Notes under the pieces: model-generated
Database searches by the model: none
What the model was told of the DNA's origin: nothing
Seen by the model: only the letters and a program-made list of their open reading frames with translations
Program-made: the position numbers and the translations under genes
Shown here: positions 56,875-64,000 of the stretch, piece by piece
How positions within the stretch are numbered: position 1 is the stretch's first letter
How the letters are laid out: each line of letters opens with the position of its first letter
Virus record (IMG/VR): IMGVR_UViG_3300007735_000804
Location: 124,001 to 188,000 of that record
Strand: one strand, 5' to 3'
DNA: 64,000 bases
DNA from: a virus

Positions 56875-57789
56875 ATGGCGGCCGCAACGCAAGATTTAAA
56901 AATATTTCGTTATCCTTATAAAAAACTTGAAAAAAATGAAGATTATCTAAAAATAGAGTGCTTGGAATATAGACCTCCAGGTATTGGTGAATCTTTTGGT
57001 GTTTCAGACTTTGGGTTAGCAAGTTCAGATGATGCTTATCGTAGTGTAGGACAAAAAGATATAAGAGGAACAATTATATTACCAATACCAGAAGGACTTC
57101 CTCAAAATGGAAATAGTGTTTCTTGGGGAGATAGTAAAATAAATCCCTTACAAGCAGGATTAATTGGGGTAGGAAATGAAGCTGTAACTGGAGGTCCAAT
57201 TGAAGGAGTTAAAGCTTTATTTAATACAGGTGCAAAAGTTTTAGAGGCAGCACAAACGGGAGTCGGTCAAAAGGCAGTTCAATCTGGATTTGTTAGTGCT
57301 GCAGTAGGGCAGTTGCTAGCGCAAGACAACTTATTTGCTGATGTTTTAGGGAGACAAACTGGTGCTGTTTTTAATGAAAATGTAGAACTACTTTTCCGTG
57401 GAATTAATCTACGTGATGCGTTTAGTTTTACTTTTGATATAATACCAAGATTTAAAAAAGAAGCAGAAGAAGTAAAGCAAATGATAATTTTCCTCAAAAA
57501 AGAAATGTCTGCTAAAAAAGGAACAAGTTCCGGATCTGCCTCTGGTTTATTTTTAAAAGCACCAAGCGTATTCAAAATTCAATATATGAGTGGTGGAAAA
57601 CCCCACCCCTATCTAAATAGGTTCAAGATTTGTGCAATGCCTTCTCTCTCGGTCAACTTTAATGGATCGAATACCTATGCAACATATTCTGATGGAACAC
57701 CAGTTCATATGCAATTAACTTTAACGTTCCAAGAACTGACTCCAATTTACGATGTAGATTATAACAACCCAGTAGGTACAGGTTACTAA
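56875..57789 (+). CDS. 48: gp48 baseplate tail-tube cap, 304 aa
   Basis: MAAATQDLKIFRYPYKKLEK, then ILPIPEGLPQNGNSVSWGDS, LLFRGINLRDAFSFTFDIIP and C-terminal CAMPSLSVNFNGSNTYATYS ... LTLTFQELTPI. This matches gp48, which caps the baseplate and starts the tube. Shorter than T4 gp48 (364 aa), as usual in cyanophages. Confidence 0.8.
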   Translation: MAAATQDLKIFRYPYKKLEKNEDYLKIECLEYRPPGIGESFGVSDFGLASSDDAYRSVGQKDIRGTIILPIPEGLPQNGNSVSWGDSKINPLQAGLIGVGNEAVTGGPIEGVKALFNTGAKVLEAAQTGVGQKAVQSGFVSAAVGQLLAQDNLFADVLGRQTGAVFNENVELLFRGINLRDAFSFTFDIIPRFKKEAEEVKQMIIFLKKEMSAKKGTSSGSASGLFLKAPSVFKIQYMSGGKPHPYLNRFKICAMPSLSVNFNGSNTYATYSDGTPVHMQLTLTFQELTPIYDVDYNNPVGTGY

Positions 57790-58436
57790 TGACTTATTTT
57801 AGAGAGTTACCAAATCTAGAATATCAATCCTTTCTATCAGATAGAAAATCTGTTGATGAATACATAACGGTTAAAAATTTATTTCGTAGAGTCAAACTTC
57901 GTGACGATCTACAAAATGTTTTCACAATTTTTGACAAATACCAAATACCTGATGGTTCAAGACCTGAATTAGTTGCAGAAGAACTTTATGGTAACACTCA
58001 ATATGATTGGGTTGTTTTAATTGGTGCAGGAATTACAAGAGTCAGAGACCAATGGCCTCTTTCTGATGCACAAGTTTATGATTATGCAGAATCAATTTAT
58101 GGTGCAGATTTAAATACCATACATCACTATGAAACTACAGAAGTTAAAGACTCACAAGATCGTCTAATTCTTCCAGCAGGTAAAGTTGTTGATTCTAATT
58201 TTACAATTCCAAATCCAAGCAGTCCAGCAGAATCTTTAAATCCAGTAGTAGGAATATCAAACTATGAATATGAAGTTCTGAAAAATAACGAAAAACGTAG
58301 TATTTACGTTATCAGACCACGATATCTTCAGCAAGTTTTAAATGATACAAGAAAAGCGATGACTTATGATCAATCATCGCAATATGTAAATAATAAACTT
58401 ATTAAAACCGAAAATACAAGGGCATCAAACCCATAA
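57789..58436 (+). CDS. 53: gp53 baseplate wedge subunit, 215 aa
   Basis: MTYFRELPNLEYQSFLSDRK, then NLFRRVKLRDDLQNVFTIFD and RPELVAEELYGNTQYDWVVL; C-terminal EVLKNNEKRSIYVIRPRYLQ. This is the gp53 pattern (RPExxAxxxYGNxxYxWVxL). Start overlaps the gp48 stop by one base. Ends convergently with the Mom-like gene, 12-base overlap. Confidence 0.85.
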   Translation: MTYFRELPNLEYQSFLSDRKSVDEYITVKNLFRRVKLRDDLQNVFTIFDKYQIPDGSRPELVAEELYGNTQYDWVVLIGAGITRVRDQWPLSDAQVYDYAESIYGADLNTIHHYETTEVKDSQDRLILPAGKVVDSNFTIPNPSSPAESLNPVVGISNYEYEVLKNNEKRSIYVIRPRYLQQVLNDTRKAMTYDQSSQYVNNKLIKTENTRASNP

Positions 58437-59015
58437 GAGTTTTAAGTTCTTATCAAAGGTCATCACATATCGGTGTTTGCGGGAGCGTTCTTTCCATTCT
58501 CCTGCAGCACCTTTAACTTTGCCTCTAGAGTGTTTAGTTCCGTCTGCATAGTAGAAATCTTTCTTTGGGTCTGAAAGTCCGCAATATTTAAAATTACAAG
58601 CGCGATAGATTGTACCATAATGGAAATCACTATCAGCGTAAAAGATGATTGCCCTAACTTTTGTATCCTTCCGTAACTGTCTAATCGCTCTTGAAACAAA
58701 CCAAGAAGTGATATTATATTCGGTTCCTTGGGTTTCAGGGTGGATGCAAAGTCGTGAAAGTTCAAATAGTCCTTCTTGCTCATTCCGCTCTAGTCCAAAT
58801 GCTCCTTGTGCGATTTCAGGAACAGGGAGACCTGTGAAGACACAGACTCCCTGAATGCCACCAATATTCAACGGGCAAAAGTCGTTGCCCTTATAAAGAC
58901 CGTAGTTATATCCTGAACGAAACCCTTTTGAAAAGTCCTTGAGATAATGAAACCGCAGAAGTAACTCTGCGGCTTCGGATTTACTTACACGGTCAATGTA
59001 GTAATCGTTTTTCAA
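58425..59015 (-). CDS. Mom-like putative DNA modification protein, 196 aa
   Basis: MKNDYYIDRVSKSEAAELLL, then RFHYLKDFSKGFRSGYNYGL, GVCVFTGLPVPE, FELSRLCIHPE and IIFYADSDFHYGTIYRACNF. The pattern fits the GNAT-fold family around phage Mu Mom, which carbamoylmethylates adenines to protect phage DNA. Start overlaps the gp32 stop by four bases. Modification in this phage is inference; other acyltransfer reactions are possible. Confidence 0.65.
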   Translation of the reverse strand: MKNDYYIDRVSKSEAAELLLRFHYLKDFSKGFRSGYNYGLYKGNDFCPLNIGGIQGVCVFTGLPVPEIAQGAFGLERNEQEGLFELSRLCIHPETQGTEYNITSWFVSRAIRQLRKDTKVRAIIFYADSDFHYGTIYRACNFKYCGLSDPKKDFYYADGTKHSRGKVKGAAGEWKERSRKHRYVMTFDKNLKLLWV

Positions 59016-59932
59016 TCTTCGGCAAGACGGGCGAAATACTGCAAGGCATCATCATCCTCATCTTCCTCAACCGCAGCACGACGGGTGGGTTGAAGATTGT
59101 TAAGTTCGGTGCGAAGGTCTTCATCGAGTTCCTTCACAGAACCACGGGTATTATCTTCATCAAGATCTTCGGGGTCCTGATAGCGAGGAGTGCCTTTGGT
59201 GCCAAGAACATAATCAAGACGCTTCTTCAGTTCATCATAAGACTTAAACTGATCGGCAGCGGTCAGTTCGGCAAGCGAATACTGCTTCTTCCACACTGCT
59301 TCCATGGCATCATCATCGTCCAGGAGAGCTTCAGAGCGAGCAAACTCACTGGAGTCATAGTTACGATAACCAGCGACATTCTTTGCCTTCAGTTTGAAGT
59401 TAGCGCCCTGCCAGAAGTCAAACGGATCAATCGCTTCCTCATCTTCAAACTCAGGTTGCATTGCAGCGGTGAGTTTGTCAAAGATCTTCTTACCATACTT
59501 GAACAGGAACACCTTACCTTCGTTGGCAGGGTTGGCAGGATCCTTCACCACATAGATGTTGGACACATAGGTCAGTTTACGCTTCTGCTTGCGGGCAAGT
59601 TCTTTACCAGCATCAGTGCCGTTGTTCCAGAGTTCGGAGTTCAGTTCGGACACAGGATCCTTCTGACCCAGAGTAGTCAGGGAGTTCTCAATATACCAAC
59701 CACCAGGACCTTGGAAGGCGTGGGAATAGAGTTTCACAAACGGCAGGTCTTCGCCGTTAGGGGCAGGTAGGAAACGGATCACGGCATAACCATTGCCGCC
59801 CTTATCTACATCCAGTTTCCACAGACGGTCATCACTAGAACCGCTGCTAGTATTCATTTTTTCTACTTCTTTGACCAGTTTGGCAGTAAGATTGCCAAGT
59901 TTGGACTGCTTTTTAAGGTCGGAAAACGACAT
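59012..59932 (-). CDS. 32: gp32 single-stranded DNA-binding protein, 306 aa
   Basis: N-terminal SDLKKQSKLGNLTAKLVKEV (cooperativity region), then KGGNGYAVIRFLPAPNGEDL, FVKLYSHAFQGPGGWYIENS and an acidic C-terminal tail (EEDEDDDALQYFARLAED) that binds partner proteins. The Cys-His zinc module of T4 gp32 is replaced, as in cyanophages. GC-rich codons and a strong consensus-like promoter indicate high expression. Confidence 0.9.
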   Translation of the reverse strand: MSFSDLKKQSKLGNLTAKLVKEVEKMNTSSGSSDDRLWKLDVDKGGNGYAVIRFLPAPNGEDLPFVKLYSHAFQGPGGWYIENSLTTLGQKDPVSELNSELWNNGTDAGKELARKQKRKLTYVSNIYVVKDPANPANEGKVFLFKYGKKIFDKLTAAMQPEFEDEEAIDPFDFWQGANFKLKAKNVAGYRNYDSSEFARSEALLDDDDAMEAVWKKQYSLAELTAADQFKSYDELKKRLDYVLGTKGTPRYQDPEDLDEDNTRGSVKELDEDLRTELNNLQPTRRAAVEEDEDDDALQYFARLAED

Positions 59933-59975
59933 TTGGATTACCTCGGATAGTTTGGATTCGGGGGATTACTCGGAT

Positions 59976-60004
59976 AGTATAGCGAAGATTGAATCACCTG
60001 TCAA
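59976..60004 (-). promoter_or_regulatory. Consensus-like sigma70 promoter of gp32
   Basis: TTGACA (59999-60004), 17 bases, TATACT (59976-59981). Overlaps the 3' end of the DUF1825 gene. Confidence 0.8.
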
Positions 60005-60326
60005 TGAATTGTTTGAGTGACTCAATGGTCTTGTTCATACTACTGAATAAAACTTGCATATCAGTCTCTGGTGGGAACCCCATCAGAGCCACTGACTTGC
60101 GTAGGTTCTCTTTCATCTCAACCGCTTGGGGGTCGTCTGAAAGGGACAACCTAGTATACATCACTCTCTGCTTTTCTAGCAAGAGCTCAAGTTTTTCAAT
60201 GTGTTCCAGTTTGGTCTCACGGGGCATCATACCGAAAGTCAAAATGCTTCCGTAGATTTCTTCTTGTAACTTGTTGATTTCTCTCAATTCGTCTTGAATA
60301 ATATCGGAGTCAAAAAAGCTACTCAT
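59994..60326 (-). CDS. DUF1825 family protein, 110 aa
   Basis: MSSFFDSDIIQDELREINKL, then KLEHIEKLELLLEKQRVMYT and RLSLSDDPQAVEMKENLRKS. The FFDSxIxQxE start and LxEKxRxxxxRxxLSDDP core are those of DUF1825, a family known mainly from cyanobacteria. Its function is unknown. Placed between gp59 and gp32, it may act in replication or late transcription. Overlaps gp59 by eight bases. Confidence 0.7.
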   Translation of the reverse strand: MSSFFDSDIIQDELREINKLQEEIYGSILTFGMMPRETKLEHIEKLELLLEKQRVMYTRLSLSDDPQAVEMKENLRKSVALMGFPPETDMQVLFSSMNKTIESLKQFIDR

Positions 60327-60915
60327 TGATTATTTCCCGTAAAATGCGTTTAAACTGGAATATGTCTGTATTTAGAAAAGGAGAATACTTTTTGATTTTT
60401 AAAGATACGGTCTCCCACACTGGGTCTAAAAGTTTCTTATCAAACTTATTCCCGAACAGGAATATTCTATCATAGATCACTAGGGTTTCTAGTGAAATTT
60501 TCCCACCCAGGAACTTTTTAAGGACGGGTGGATGACCTTTGGAACAGTTCAAGGCATCGTCTAATTTTGTCTCCGAGAACAATTCGCTGCTTTGTTCTTT
60601 GAACAAGTAAGTCAAACTCTGTTGGCGTCGCATCCACTCTTGGTAGGTTCTTTCTCCAGAATTGATAATCTCACCAATCCATAAATTACCAGGTGTGTCT
60701 GCAGATACAAAGTTTGATACAAGAAAATCTACGACCTCTTTGTCATTATACTTGCGACTTGTTTTTTCGAACCAGTATTTATCGCGCCGTTTATTAAAAG
60801 ACGTTAAACTGGCACGAGTCTTTGCACCGTATTTAAAGAAGTCGTATTTTGGGTTTGTGAAATGATTTTTGAGTGACAAATAATGTTGATAAGTTTCAAA
60901 GGGTGTCACAATCAT
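60319..60915 (-). CDS. 59: gp59 loader of the replicative helicase, 198 aa
   Basis: MIVTPFETYQHYLSLKNHFT, KYDFFKYGAKTRASLTSFNK, then DKYWFEKTSRKYNDKEVVDF and YLFKEQSSELF. Matches T4 gp59, which loads gp41 helicase on gp32-coated forks. Length close to T4 gp59 (217 aa). Overlaps gp33 by four bases. Confidence 0.85.
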   Translation of the reverse strand: MIVTPFETYQHYLSLKNHFTNPKYDFFKYGAKTRASLTSFNKRRDKYWFEKTSRKYNDKEVVDFLVSNFVSADTPGNLWIGEIINSGERTYQEWMRRQQSLTYLFKEQSSELFSETKLDDALNCSKGHPPVLKKFLGGKISLETLVIYDRIFLFGNKFDKKLLDPVWETVSLKIKKYSPFLNTDIFQFKRILREIINE

Positions 60916-61172
60916 AGAGGCAGTTTTGCTTTCGAAGTTCGTTTCATAAAGTTAAGACGGGTTGCGTCCCACTTTAATCGCTCTTTCAACGGTTTTGAAA
61001 TCAGTTTTGTAACTGATTCTACTTCAAGACTATTGATTTCGCAATAATGACAAATCGCATCAATATAATTCATATTTTCTGCTGCCACAATATGTTCTAT
61101 CTCCAAAGCAAACTTTGATGGAGTTAAAAACTTATTCTCGATGACCTGTTCTAATTCTTTATTTGGTTCCAT
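60912..61172 (-). CDS. 33: gp33 late-transcription coactivator, 86 aa
   Basis: Start at 61172 (MEPNKELEQVIENKFL), overlapping the exonuclease stop by 14 bases; a longer frame is a shadow of the exonuclease gene. EIEHIVAAENMNYIDAICHYC and VTKLISKPLKERLKWDATRL match gp33, which links the sliding clamp and host RNA polymerase at late promoters. Confidence 0.8.
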   Translation of the reverse strand: MEPNKELEQVIENKFLTPSKFALEIEHIVAAENMNYIDAICHYCEINSLEVESVTKLISKPLKERLKWDATRLNFMKRTSKAKLPL

Positions 61173-61839
61173 ATTCGTTAAGTTTATCTCCAACAAACTT
61201 TCTAATGTATTCTGTGAGAAGTTTGATGTATTTTGATTTGTCTCTTTCTTCATAAACGACGCATTCTCCATTTTCACAAGCCATGATGATTACAAGTTTT
61301 TTGACTGAAATACCAGTCAGTTCGTAGAGCATACAACCATATGCCATACATTGAACAAAATAATGTTCGATCCACTCTCGTGGTTTAGGTTTTTTAGAAG
61401 TCTTAAAATCGATTATTGATAGTTCGCCATCAAACTCGGCAATACAATCTACGGTTCCAGCAATACCCAGTTGCTTACTATATAGGGATCCTTCAAGGGC
61501 GTAAATATTATTTATGCGTTTTAAATCCGTTTTCGCAATCTTAAAAAGAAAATCCGCCATCGGCGCAACAGGCGGAAGGTCTTGATTTTTAAGATGGTTT
61601 TCTGTAAGAGAATGAAAGTCTGTGCCGCGAGAAGTAGCCGCTTTAGTAACCTTTTGCGCCTCATCCTCACCAACCTTTTTGCGCCAGTTATCGAAGATTT
61701 CACGATTAAAGTGACTCGTAACAGAGGTAATCGAAACTAGACGAAGAAGAACTTCTTCATCTGGAACTTTATAATAACGAACACCATCGATTGTCTCACG
61801 CTCCAACTTTGGGAGTTCAATATCAATATGTTTGAACAT
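61159..61839 (-). CDS. PD-(D/E)XK exonuclease (RecB/Cas4-like), 226 aa
   Basis: After SRGTDFHSLTENHLKN (helix-turn with His), the active site is visible as GTVDCIAEFDGELSIIDFKTSK, with the first Asp and the D-F-K catalytic pair, followed by YFVQCMAYGCML (QxxxY-like). This is the RecB-family exonuclease of T4-like cyanophages. It probably processes DNA ends in recombination. Sits between PhoH and gp33. Confidence 0.8.
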   Translation of the reverse strand: MFKHIDIELPKLERETIDGVRYYKVPDEEVLLRLVSITSVTSHFNREIFDNWRKKVGEDEAQKVTKAATSRGTDFHSLTENHLKNQDLPPVAPMADFLFKIAKTDLKRINNIYALEGSLYSKQLGIAGTVDCIAEFDGELSIIDFKTSKKPKPREWIEHYFVQCMAYGCMLYELTGISVKKLVIIMACENGECVVYEERDKSKYIKLLTEYIRKFVGDKLNEYGTK

Positions 61840-62594
61840 TAAAAACCAGCATCCATTTTTGCCATAATATATTCTTTGACAAGTCCAGAACGAACAATGT
61901 CTTCGACTCCAAATTCAATTATATCAAAAGATGGCATTTTACGCAAGACTGTCATAAAATCGACAATACCATTGCGCTCATTTGTTTTCTGTAAGTCAGA
62001 TTGTGAAGCATCACCACAGAAACAAATCTTGGTATTTTCACCCACACGAGTAATGATAGAGTCTAATTCATGGAAGTTTAGATTTTGAAATTCATCCACG
62101 ATAATGATGGCATTATCAAGAGTTGTACCACGGAGGAATGAAGTGCTCCAGAACTTGATAGTCTCTTGTGACTTGAGGTTACCATAAAGCATCTCAAAGT
62201 CAGCGTCAGAAGGCATCTGGAACATATACTTCACCATATTCTTATAAGGAATCTGATAAATGTCTGCCTTGTCTTCATGAGAACCAGGCAGGAATCCAAT
62301 CTCTCTTGTGGCAACTAATGAACGAACAAGATAAATTCTTTCATAAGGACTTCTTTCATCAAGAACATCTTTTAAAGCGTTATAAAGGGTAATGAAAGTT
62401 TTACCTGTTCCGGCACAACCATACGCGACAATGTGTTTACCTTCAGCATAAGAATCAAAAAGTTTTCTTTGATTATCTGTAAGAGGATCAATATCGACCA
62501 AATAATCGGAACTTAATGGTTTTTTACGCTTCATTTGACGAGTAGTAAGACCAACCCCGATTGGTTGCTCTGCTCTTCTGTTTCTTCTTGCCAT
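61839..62594 (-). CDS. phoH: PhoH-like ATPase, 251 aa
   Basis: Walker A GCAGTGKT at residues 59-66; Walker B IIIVDEFQN near 155; GVGENTKICFCGDASQSDL is the typical PhoH sensor region. Very common in marine cyanophages; ATPase with RNA-related roles proposed, actual role not known. Four- to one-base junctions with neighbours show an operon. Confidence 0.9.
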   Translation of the reverse strand: MARRNRRAEQPIGVGLTTRQMKRKKPLSSDYLVDIDPLTDNQRKLFDSYAEGKHIVAYGCAGTGKTFITLYNALKDVLDERSPYERIYLVRSLVATREIGFLPGSHEDKADIYQIPYKNMVKYMFQMPSDADFEMLYGNLKSQETIKFWSTSFLRGTTLDNAIIIVDEFQNLNFHELDSIITRVGENTKICFCGDASQSDLQKTNERNGIVDFMTVLRKMPSFDIIEFGVEDIVRSGLVKEYIMAKMDAGF

Positions 62595-62595
62595 A

Positions 62596-62844
62596 TTAGA
62601 GTTTCTTTACATTTGAACCTGGTGCTCTAGATGCCTTATCTAGGACATCATTCCATCCTGGATTTCGATTGATAAGTTTATTTCTCCACTCTCCCACTTC
62701 TCCAGGAGAAGGGCAAGTAGAAGGATCAGACCAATCGCGGATCCATTCTGGATTCTCATTTTTCCACTGATCCCAGTCGTGGATACTCATTTCCACTTCT
62801 TTCTGTTCACCAGTTTTTGTATTCACTACAGGATATGTTGCCAT
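62596..62844 (-). CDS. Unknown protein before PhoH, 82 aa
   Basis: MATYPVVNTKTGEQKEVEMS, then WDQWKNENPEWIRDWSDPST and GEVGEWRNKLINRNPGWNDV. This Trp-rich 'Y P V x N x K T G E Q K E ... RDWSDPSTCP' type is one I associate with cyanomyoviruses at this place. Function unknown. A late-type promoter is 21 bases upstream. Confidence 0.75.
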   Translation of the reverse strand: MATYPVVNTKTGEQKEVEMSIHDWDQWKNENPEWIRDWSDPSTCPSPGEVGEWRNKLINRNPGWNDVLDKASRAPGSNVKKL

Positions 62845-62865
62845 TGTTATAATTTCAAGATATTT

Positions 62866-62873
62866 TATTTATC
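62866..62873 (-). promoter_or_regulatory. Late-type promoter (GATAAATA)
   Basis: GATAAATA on the minus strand, 21 bases before the ATG at 62844, overlapping the thyX stop. Confidence 0.4.
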
Positions 62874-63528
62874 AGTAAATCCAACCCTCAAACTTCGTCC
62901 ATTCAAGTGCCTCTGCAACTGAAGGAAACTGCTCAATAAAAACATTTTTACATGCAAGTGCGATATCCATATGTTCCTTTTGAGTTCCGTTTGCGGTGCG
63001 AAGATTAATGTAATGGATCCAACTGCGACAAGATCCGCTCATATAGATGCGTGTGGGCGTCGCCAAGGGCAGTACAAACCTTGCACACTCTTTTGCTACA
63101 CCATGAGTAAGAAGTTCTTTGTAGAGTTGCATAGAGTGTGTAAAATGCTCTTGAATCTTGCTCTGCAATTTGAGTTTCTCATATCCTGGAATATCATCAA
63201 TCGAATTCTGACGATTCTTGGTATCTTGACGACGAAGATCGGGAACAGGAATATATTCGGAAATCAATGAAGTATCAGCATAACGCTGGGAAAACTCTTG
63301 ATAGGTGAATGAACGGTGACGCAGAATCTGTGCTGCAATGCCACGGTTCGTTTCGATCTCAAGAGTCATAAAAGACTGCTCAAAAACAGACCAATGATTA
63401 TGCTTAATGCAATAAGCAAGCAACTTGGCATAGTTTTCGTTCTCTTGATTAGCAGGGTTGCTAACTCTAGCAACATACGCCATTGTTTTTTCTGCATCGG
63501 GTGTCACGCTGATGAGTTTTACTGCCAT
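62872..63528 (-). CDS. thyX: Flavin-dependent thymidylate synthase ThyX, 218 aa
   Basis: The ThyX signature RHRSFTYQEFSQRY lies at residues 70-83, and a second conserved region SCRSWIHYINLRTANGTQKE near 167-186. The enzyme makes dTMP from dUMP with FAD and methylene-tetrahydrofolate, supporting phage DNA synthesis. Start overlaps the upstream stop (ATGGCAGTAA). Confidence 0.9.
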   Translation of the reverse strand: MAVKLISVTPDAEKTMAYVARVSNPANQENENYAKLLAYCIKHNHWSVFEQSFMTLEIETNRGIAAQILRHRSFTYQEFSQRYADTSLISEYIPVPDLRRQDTKNRQNSIDDIPGYEKLKLQSKIQEHFTHSMQLYKELLTHGVAKECARFVLPLATPTRIYMSGSCRSWIHYINLRTANGTQKEHMDIALACKNVFIEQFPSVAEALEWTKFEGWIY

Positions 63529-63692
63529 TTCTTTCCAAATCCTTTCGATGTTTTTGCTTCTAGTCCTGCAAGTTCTTCTTTTAGTGCTCGCAGTTGTTGT
63601 TTCATTTCTATAATTTTTTCTTCAGTATAAAGATGATCTTGCTTAACAAGTCTTTCAAGCAATTTTATCAATTTCCGTGCCCTATTAGTCAT
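63519..63692 (-). CDS. Small helical protein, 57 aa
   Basis: ATG at 63690-63692, TAA at 63519-63521. MTNRARKLIKLLERLVKQDH, a Lys/Glu-rich coiled-coil, ending KTSKGFGKKWQ. Overlaps thyX by ten bases and 63685-63858 by eight. Function unknown. Confidence 0.7.
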   Translation of the reverse strand: MTNRARKLIKLLERLVKQDHLYTEEKIIEMKQQLRALKEELAGLEAKTSKGFGKKWQ

Positions 63693-63858
63693 CTAAATCA
63701 GAATCCTCAAAAATTTCGTCGTAATCTAGAATAGGTCTCTTTCTCACTTCTGGTTCTGTATATTTGTATGTAGAAGTGTCAGAATAAATTTCTGCTTTCA
63801 GAGAATCAACCAACAGTTCAAGATTACGAACAATCAGTTTTAGTTTGTCTTTGTCCAT
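63685..63858 (-). CDS. Small acidic protein, 57 aa
   Basis: ATG at 63856-63858. MDKDKLKLIVRNLELLVDSL helix, then YKYTEPEVRKRPILDYDEIF and an acidic end. Regularly found upstream of thyX in cyanomyoviruses as I recall. Function unknown. Confidence 0.7.
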   Translation of the reverse strand: MDKDKLKLIVRNLELLVDSLKAEIYSDTSTYKYTEPEVRKRPILDYDEIFEDSDLDD

Positions 63859-63889
63859 AAGATACCATTCTCTTCGTCAATTTTATCAT

Positions 63890-63915
63890 AAAAAAAGGAG
63901 GGAATCAACCCTCCT
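63890..63915 (-). terminator. Rho-independent terminator
   Basis: On the minus strand AGGAGGG-TTGATT-CCCTCCT followed by six more T. It ends the transcript of the partial gene at the right edge. Confidence 0.85.
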
Positions 63916-63920
63916 AAACA

Positions 63921-64000
63921 TCAAGCAATTTGTGGTTGCTTTGCCATATTCAGTTGTGCTTCACGAAGACGCTTTTCTTTCAGCAGTTTTTGTTTAATAA
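63921..64000 (-). CDS. 3' end of an unknown gene (cut by window edge)
   Basis: The visible C-terminus is IKQKLLKEKRLREAQLNMAK followed by QPQIA and TGA at 63921-63923. A basic helix. Ended by the terminator just downstream. Confidence 0.6.
   Translation of the reverse strand, partial: IKQKLLKEKRLREAQLNMAKQPQIA

Noticed and set aside
61172-61277. Longer N-terminus for gp33
   Set aside because: These 35 residues lie wholly in the exonuclease gene in another frame and are low-complexity; gp33 similarity begins after MEPNKEL.
1-64000. Photosystem genes (psbA, psbD) and integrase
   Set aside because: No such sequences were recognised in this window.

Overview
The window is a piece of a T4-like myovirus of cyanobacteria (a cyanomyovirus). 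Signature genes are gp32, gp33, gp59, PhoH, ThyX, gp4, gp48, gp53, gp26, gp51, gp27-like and gp5-like proteins, three tRNA-like genes, a CP12 gene that redirects host carbon metabolism, and a DUF1825 gene of a cyanobacterial family. Most of the sequence is AT-rich, but about 1-1260, the helicase gene and gp32 are visibly more GC-rich. No host chromosome is visible.

Layout. (1) 1-13490: about 46 mostly tiny minus-strand genes. Many have their own promoter built from a TATAAT-like -10 and an 18-bp palindrome 32-33 bp further upstream, with no -35. This part holds a ligase-like nucleotidyltransferase, a SprT-like protease, a repeat-rich non-coding patch (about 4340-5130) and a restriction-modification cassette (11048-13486) that includes an adenine methyltransferase split into two genes in swapped order. 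(2) 13538-24202: CP12, then a long run of small overlapping genes (13782-20657), then further small genes and an SF2 helicase. (3) 24334-38205: tail fibres and glycine-rich adhesin-like proteins, one with 18 cysteines in 40 residues; also tRNA genes, an orphan antitoxin-like gene, a sulfotransferase and 2OG-oxygenase-like genes. (4) 38233-56015: very large modular fibres and the baseplate/tail module, in which T4 gp5 functions appear spread over separate genes. (5) 56056-58436: the only plus-strand genes (gp4, unknown, gp48, gp53). (6) 58425-64000: replication, recombination and late-transcription genes, a Mom-like putative DNA-modification gene, DUF1825, gp59, gp33, exonuclease, PhoH and ThyX.

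Transcription. I see three promoter classes. Canonical sigma70-type promoters (TTGACA-N17-TATAAT) precede gp32 and a few small genes. NATAAATA late-type promoters precede structural genes and, notably, CP12. A third class of at least 17 promoters pairs a -10 with the dyad GCCAGTT-N4-AACTGGC at fixed distance. That class is the strongest candidate here for an undescribed system: a phage or host regulator controlling many early or middle genes, including the restriction endonuclease and helicase. Functions are assigned from motifs recognised by eye; no database search was run.
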